NCBI GenBank assembly: GCA_905210525.1
Contig: CAJLXE010000056.1
Location: forward strand, 1-8,457
Reading direction: 5' to 3'
DNA length: 8,457 bases
From: an uncultured Clostridia bacterium
GTDB taxonomy: Bacteria > Bacillota > Clostridia > HGM11327
Below, one piece after another: positions 6,077-8,457 of the stretch. A program made the translations under genes and the position numbers. Every line of letters begins with the position of its first letter. Position 1 is the first letter of the stretch. The notes beneath the pieces were generated by a model. That model did not search any database and was not told the origin of the DNA. It saw only the letters and a program-made list of their open reading frames with translations.

Positions 6077-7672
6077 TCAAATGCGAGGAGAACATATTAT
6101 CTTTATATATTCTTTGGGATTATACAAGTCAGATAAAACAGATGTTGCAGACAGTACCGTTTTCACACCGTCATGCACATCATCGCAATCATAGACCATC
6201 ACATCCATATAAAAATGGTCGTCTCTGTCGGGATTGTATTGTATATATTTTAACGGTACAGAAATGCCAATGTGGTAACCGTCATGTTTTATCGTTGCAA
6301 CAGTGGACAGTATTTCAGCCAAAGGTTTTCCACCATGGACTATATCATACGGCACAGCAATTACTTTTTCTCCGTCTTTCCTTAAAAACACATAGATAGG
6401 CGATTGTCTGTATACTTTTCCGACTGTTACAATCGTAACGCATAAACAGTCACATTGTAAATAGTCATGTTGATGATTTTCATCCATTATAATAATATCA
6501 TCTTTAATACATATGTTTAAATTAAGCTCATCATTATCTACCCAAAACTTAAACTTAAAACTAATGTCTTCCGGTGACCTCGGAGGAGTTCCCTGAAAAA
6601 TATATGTTTTTCTTTTATTGTATTTTTTTAACTGAAATTCATCCACTTCATAATAATCAACAGGCTCGGCAAATTGACATTGAAAAACAATTTCAGAATC
6701 CCACGTTTTCTCAATTACATCACGCAATACGGAAAAAGCGTCAACTTCTTTACTGTCTGTTTTCACATGATAATATTCATTAAAAGCATTATACGGTATC
6801 GATAAATCAATTGCTGTAGAAATTATCTTCTTTATACTATAATCAGGAAATACACCCGGATATATTATGTTTATATCAGAAAATATTTCTGCCATTGCAT
6901 CATACAAGCAAGTCGAACTTATATCGTCTAAAAGTTCATCCCACTTTATTTTATTCGTATACTTTTCCGCGTATAATGCAATTTCAAAAATACGATAAAA
7001 ACGTCTTTTCACAAAAAGATTATATCGTTGAACAAAATATTGATTTTTATTTGTTATTTCCTTATAATCTATTACTGTGTGCATATACAAATGGTAAATT
7101 AAATGTAACAAAGTTGCGGTTTCATCGAACGTCTTAAATTCAACTCTATCTAAAAATATACTTTTTGTATGTGATAACATATATGTTTCATTAATTTTAA
7201 TGTTGCGAGATGAAGTTATGATTCTTCTATGTAATTCAATCAGCATTCCATGCCTTACCAATTGAATATGGTGTGGGTTACATATACTTGTACCGTCCAA
7301 CAAAGAATATCCATTGTGAACAAGAATCTCATATGCGGCTTCAATGGATTTCTCTCCTACATATAAATCTATGTCACCTGCATTCCTTATATAAATCGGT
7401 TCATATAACTGCTGTGCTAATATAACGCCCTTAAAAAATATTGCATCAATACAGGATTCTTTAAGCAACTTATTAATTCTGATCATTTCATTGATTACCA
7501 GCGATGTCTGTATTCGATTGTATAAGATATCTTTTTTAAAATTATTCATGCAGATATCAGGCAAATAATTTTTCATTATATATAGCATATGGTTTTCTGT
7601 TAAAAAATCTTCGTATTCGTTATTATACAAATACTTTTGCATATATTTATAAGTTTGTTGAATCACGTTCAT
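6077..7672 (-). CDS. Nucleotidyltransferase-like protein (NTP_transf_5 type) with C-terminal CBM9/DOMON-like region
   Basis: This 531-residue protein has no signal peptide or membrane segment, so it is probably cytoplasmic. Residues about 50-200 resemble the NTP_transf_5 family of the polymerase-beta nucleotidyltransferase fold. They show a lysine-glycine step in FFKGVILA (79-86), the acidic pair in GDIDLYV (99-105; D100 and D102), then IELH (145-148) as a likely third acidic site, and a His-rich helix LLHLIYHLYMH (188-198). Residues 200-330 look mainly helical. Residues about 340-531 are beta-rich, with the style of a CBM9/DOMON-like domain: a strand with FKFWVDNDELNLNICIKDD (374-392), HDYLQCD (402-408), IGISVPL (468-474) and a final DLYNPKEYIKI strand. 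The substrate is unknown. The start ATG at 7672 is preceded by GGAGAA. The gene follows an ABC transporter gene by 63 bp on the same strand and is clearly more AT-rich than uvrBA. The N-terminal assignment is fairly secure; the C-terminal one rests on pattern resemblance only. Confidence 0.72.
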   Translation of the reverse strand: MNVIQQTYKYMQKYLYNNEYEDFLTENHMLYIMKNYLPDICMNNFKKDILYNRIQTSLVINEMIRINKLLKESCIDAIFFKGVILAQQLYEPIYIRNAGDIDLYVGEKSIEAAYEILVHNGYSLLDGTSICNPHHIQLVRHGMLIELHRRIITSSRNIKINETYMLSHTKSIFLDRVEFKTFDETATLLHLIYHLYMHTVIDYKEITNKNQYFVQRYNLFVKRRFYRIFEIALYAEKYTNKIKWDELLDDISSTCLYDAMAEIFSDINIIYPGVFPDYSIKKIISTAIDLSIPYNAFNEYYHVKTDSKEVDAFSVLRDVIEKTWDSEIVFQCQFAEPVDYYEVDEFQLKKYNKRKTYIFQGTPPRSPEDISFKFKFWVDNDELNLNICIKDDIIIMDENHQHDYLQCDCLCVTIVTVGKVYRQSPIYVFLRKDGEKVIAVPYDIVHGGKPLAEILSTVATIKHDGYHIGISVPLKYIQYNPDRDDHFYMDVMVYDCDDVHDGVKTVLSATSVLSDLYNPKEYIKIICSPRI

Positions 7673-7682
7673 ACAATAATAT

Positions 7683-7688
7683 TTCTCC
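7683..7688 (-). promoter_or_regulatory. Ribosome binding site of the nucleotidyltransferase gene
   Basis: Read on the minus strand, GGAGAA (7688 down to 7683) lies 10 nt before the ATG at 7672-7670. It supports this start, which is also the first possible Met of the open frame that makes sense after the ABC gene's stop codon. Confidence 0.65.
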
Positions 7689-7735
7689 TATCGACCCACG
7701 GTTTTTATGTGTCTGTAATTCACCGAAAAAAATAT

Positions 7736-8457
7736 TTAACGGTAATGTTTTGCCTGTGCATCATACATATCTTTATAATTCGGGCAATTTTCGATCAGGT
7801 TATTATGGCTGTCAAAGCCTTCCACAACGCCGTCTTTAATAAATATAACCTTGTCCGCATATTTAGCTGCAGACAGACGATGCGATATGTAAAATACAGT
7901 TTTACCCTTTGTTCCTTTAAGAAACACTTCAAGCAAATTGTTTTCTGCAAAAGCATCAAGTGCAGAAGACGGCTCATCAAGTATTATTATATCGGAATCT
8001 CTATATAAAACTCTTGCAAATGCCACTTTTTGAGTTTCGCCTCCCGAAAGATATACCCCGCTGTCATCAAATGCACGCCCAAGTCTTGTATCTATGCCTT
8101 TTTCCAAAGAAAGTATTTTGTCCTTTATTCCTGCTGTTTCCAAACATTGGAGAACTCTGCATCTGCATTCAGGCGTGTCTTCATATTTGTCCAAAGCAAC
8201 GTTTTCTCCGACAGTATAATCAAAAATTTTGTAATTCTGCATTATAGCAGAAAATAAGTCGTGATAGCTTTGATAATTATATAATTGTATATTTTTGTCA
8301 CCGATTGCAATTTCGCCTTCGCTTGGATCGTATAATCTTGCCAGCAACTTGATAAAAGTAGATTTTCCTGCACCATTAGGTCCTACAATAACATAAAATT
8401 TCTGCCGCTCTATATGTAAATTGATATGTTTAAGCACGTCACTTTCTAAGCCATTAT
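7736..8457 (-). CDS. ABC exporter ATP-binding domain, C-terminal part (5' end beyond the window)
   Basis: The visible 239 codons form a complete nucleotide-binding domain of the exporter type. Numbering from the first full codon at 8455: Walker A GPNGAGKST (25-33), Q-loop glutamine Q73 in IMQNY, signature LSGGE (136-140), Walker B IILDE (157-161), D-loop SALD (164-167) and H-loop ISHRL with H192. All key residues are present. A GTG at 8437 could be read as a start, but the frame stays open to the window edge and upstream residues NGLESD continue the usual lead-in to the first strand. Starting at GTG would cut into the domain. The gene is therefore truncated by the window, and it is most likely the C-terminal half of a fused membrane-plus-ATPase exporter. 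The substrate is not deducible; peptides or lipids are usual for this class. The nucleotidyltransferase gene follows after 63 bp, probably in the same transcript. Confidence 0.92.
   Translation of the reverse strand, partial: NGLESDVLKHINLHIERQKFYVIVGPNGAGKSTFIKLLARLYDPSEGEIAIGDKNIQLYNYQSYHDLFSAIMQNYKIFDYTVGENVALDKYEDTPECRCRVLQCLETAGIKDKILSLEKGIDTRLGRAFDDSGVYLSGGETQKVAFARVLYRDSDIIILDEPSSALDAFAENNLLEVFLKGTKGKTVFYISHRLSAAKYADKVIFIKDGVVEGFDSHNNLIENCPNYKDMYDAQAKHYR

Noticed and set aside
6038..6088. Terminator between the convergent ZIP and nucleotidyltransferase genes
   Set aside because: Only a 5-bp stem with a wobble (6070-6074 with 6084-6088) is present and there is no T-run on either strand, so it does not support a call.
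7673..7735. Small peptide gene or structured element in the spacer after the ABC gene
   Set aside because: The 63 bp contain a ribosome binding site and only a four-base CGGT/ACCG pairing; no start-to-stop frame of useful length is present.
8435..8437. GTG at 8437 as the start of a stand-alone ABC ATPase
   Set aside because: The frame is open to the window edge, the residues NGLESD just before fit the normal lead-in of the domain, and starting here would trim the first beta strands.

Overview
The window looks like chromosomal DNA of a low-to-medium GC Firmicute, most likely a member of Clostridia. The reasons are the AT-rich coding sequence, strong purine-rich ribosome binding sites, sigma-A type promoters with extended -10 elements, and the adjacent uvrB-uvrA order. 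The exact genus cannot be read from the sequence.

Positions 1-5041 carry the nucleotide excision repair pair uvrB (TTG start at 205) and uvrA (ATG at 2216). They are co-directional, 46 bp apart and probably one operon, driven by one or two sigma-A type promoters within the first 90 bases. The untranslated leader folds into a hairpin that begins at about the predicted transcription start. UvrA finds DNA damage as a dimer and loads UvrB, which verifies the lesion for incision by UvrC, which is not in this window. A 15-bp inverted repeat follows uvrA and probably ends the operon.

Positions 5042-6037 hold a separately promoted gene for a ZIP-family divalent metal transporter (start at 5249). It has a near-consensus promoter at 5162-5190, with an extended -10 and a 17-bp spacer.

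Positions 6038-8457 run on the minus strand and are visibly more AT-rich. The upstream gene, cut by the window edge, is the C-terminal ATPase domain of an exporter-type ABC transporter. It is followed 63 bp later by a 531-residue protein. That protein joins an N-terminal NTP_transf_5-like nucleotidyltransferase domain to a beta-rich C-terminal region resembling a CBM9/DOMON-like sugar-binding fold. This two-gene unit is the accessory part of the window and the best candidate for something undescribed. Nucleotidyltransferases of this type occur beside exporters and peptide-modifying enzymes in ribosomal peptide clusters, but no precursor peptide or modifying enzyme is visible here, so that role is only inference.
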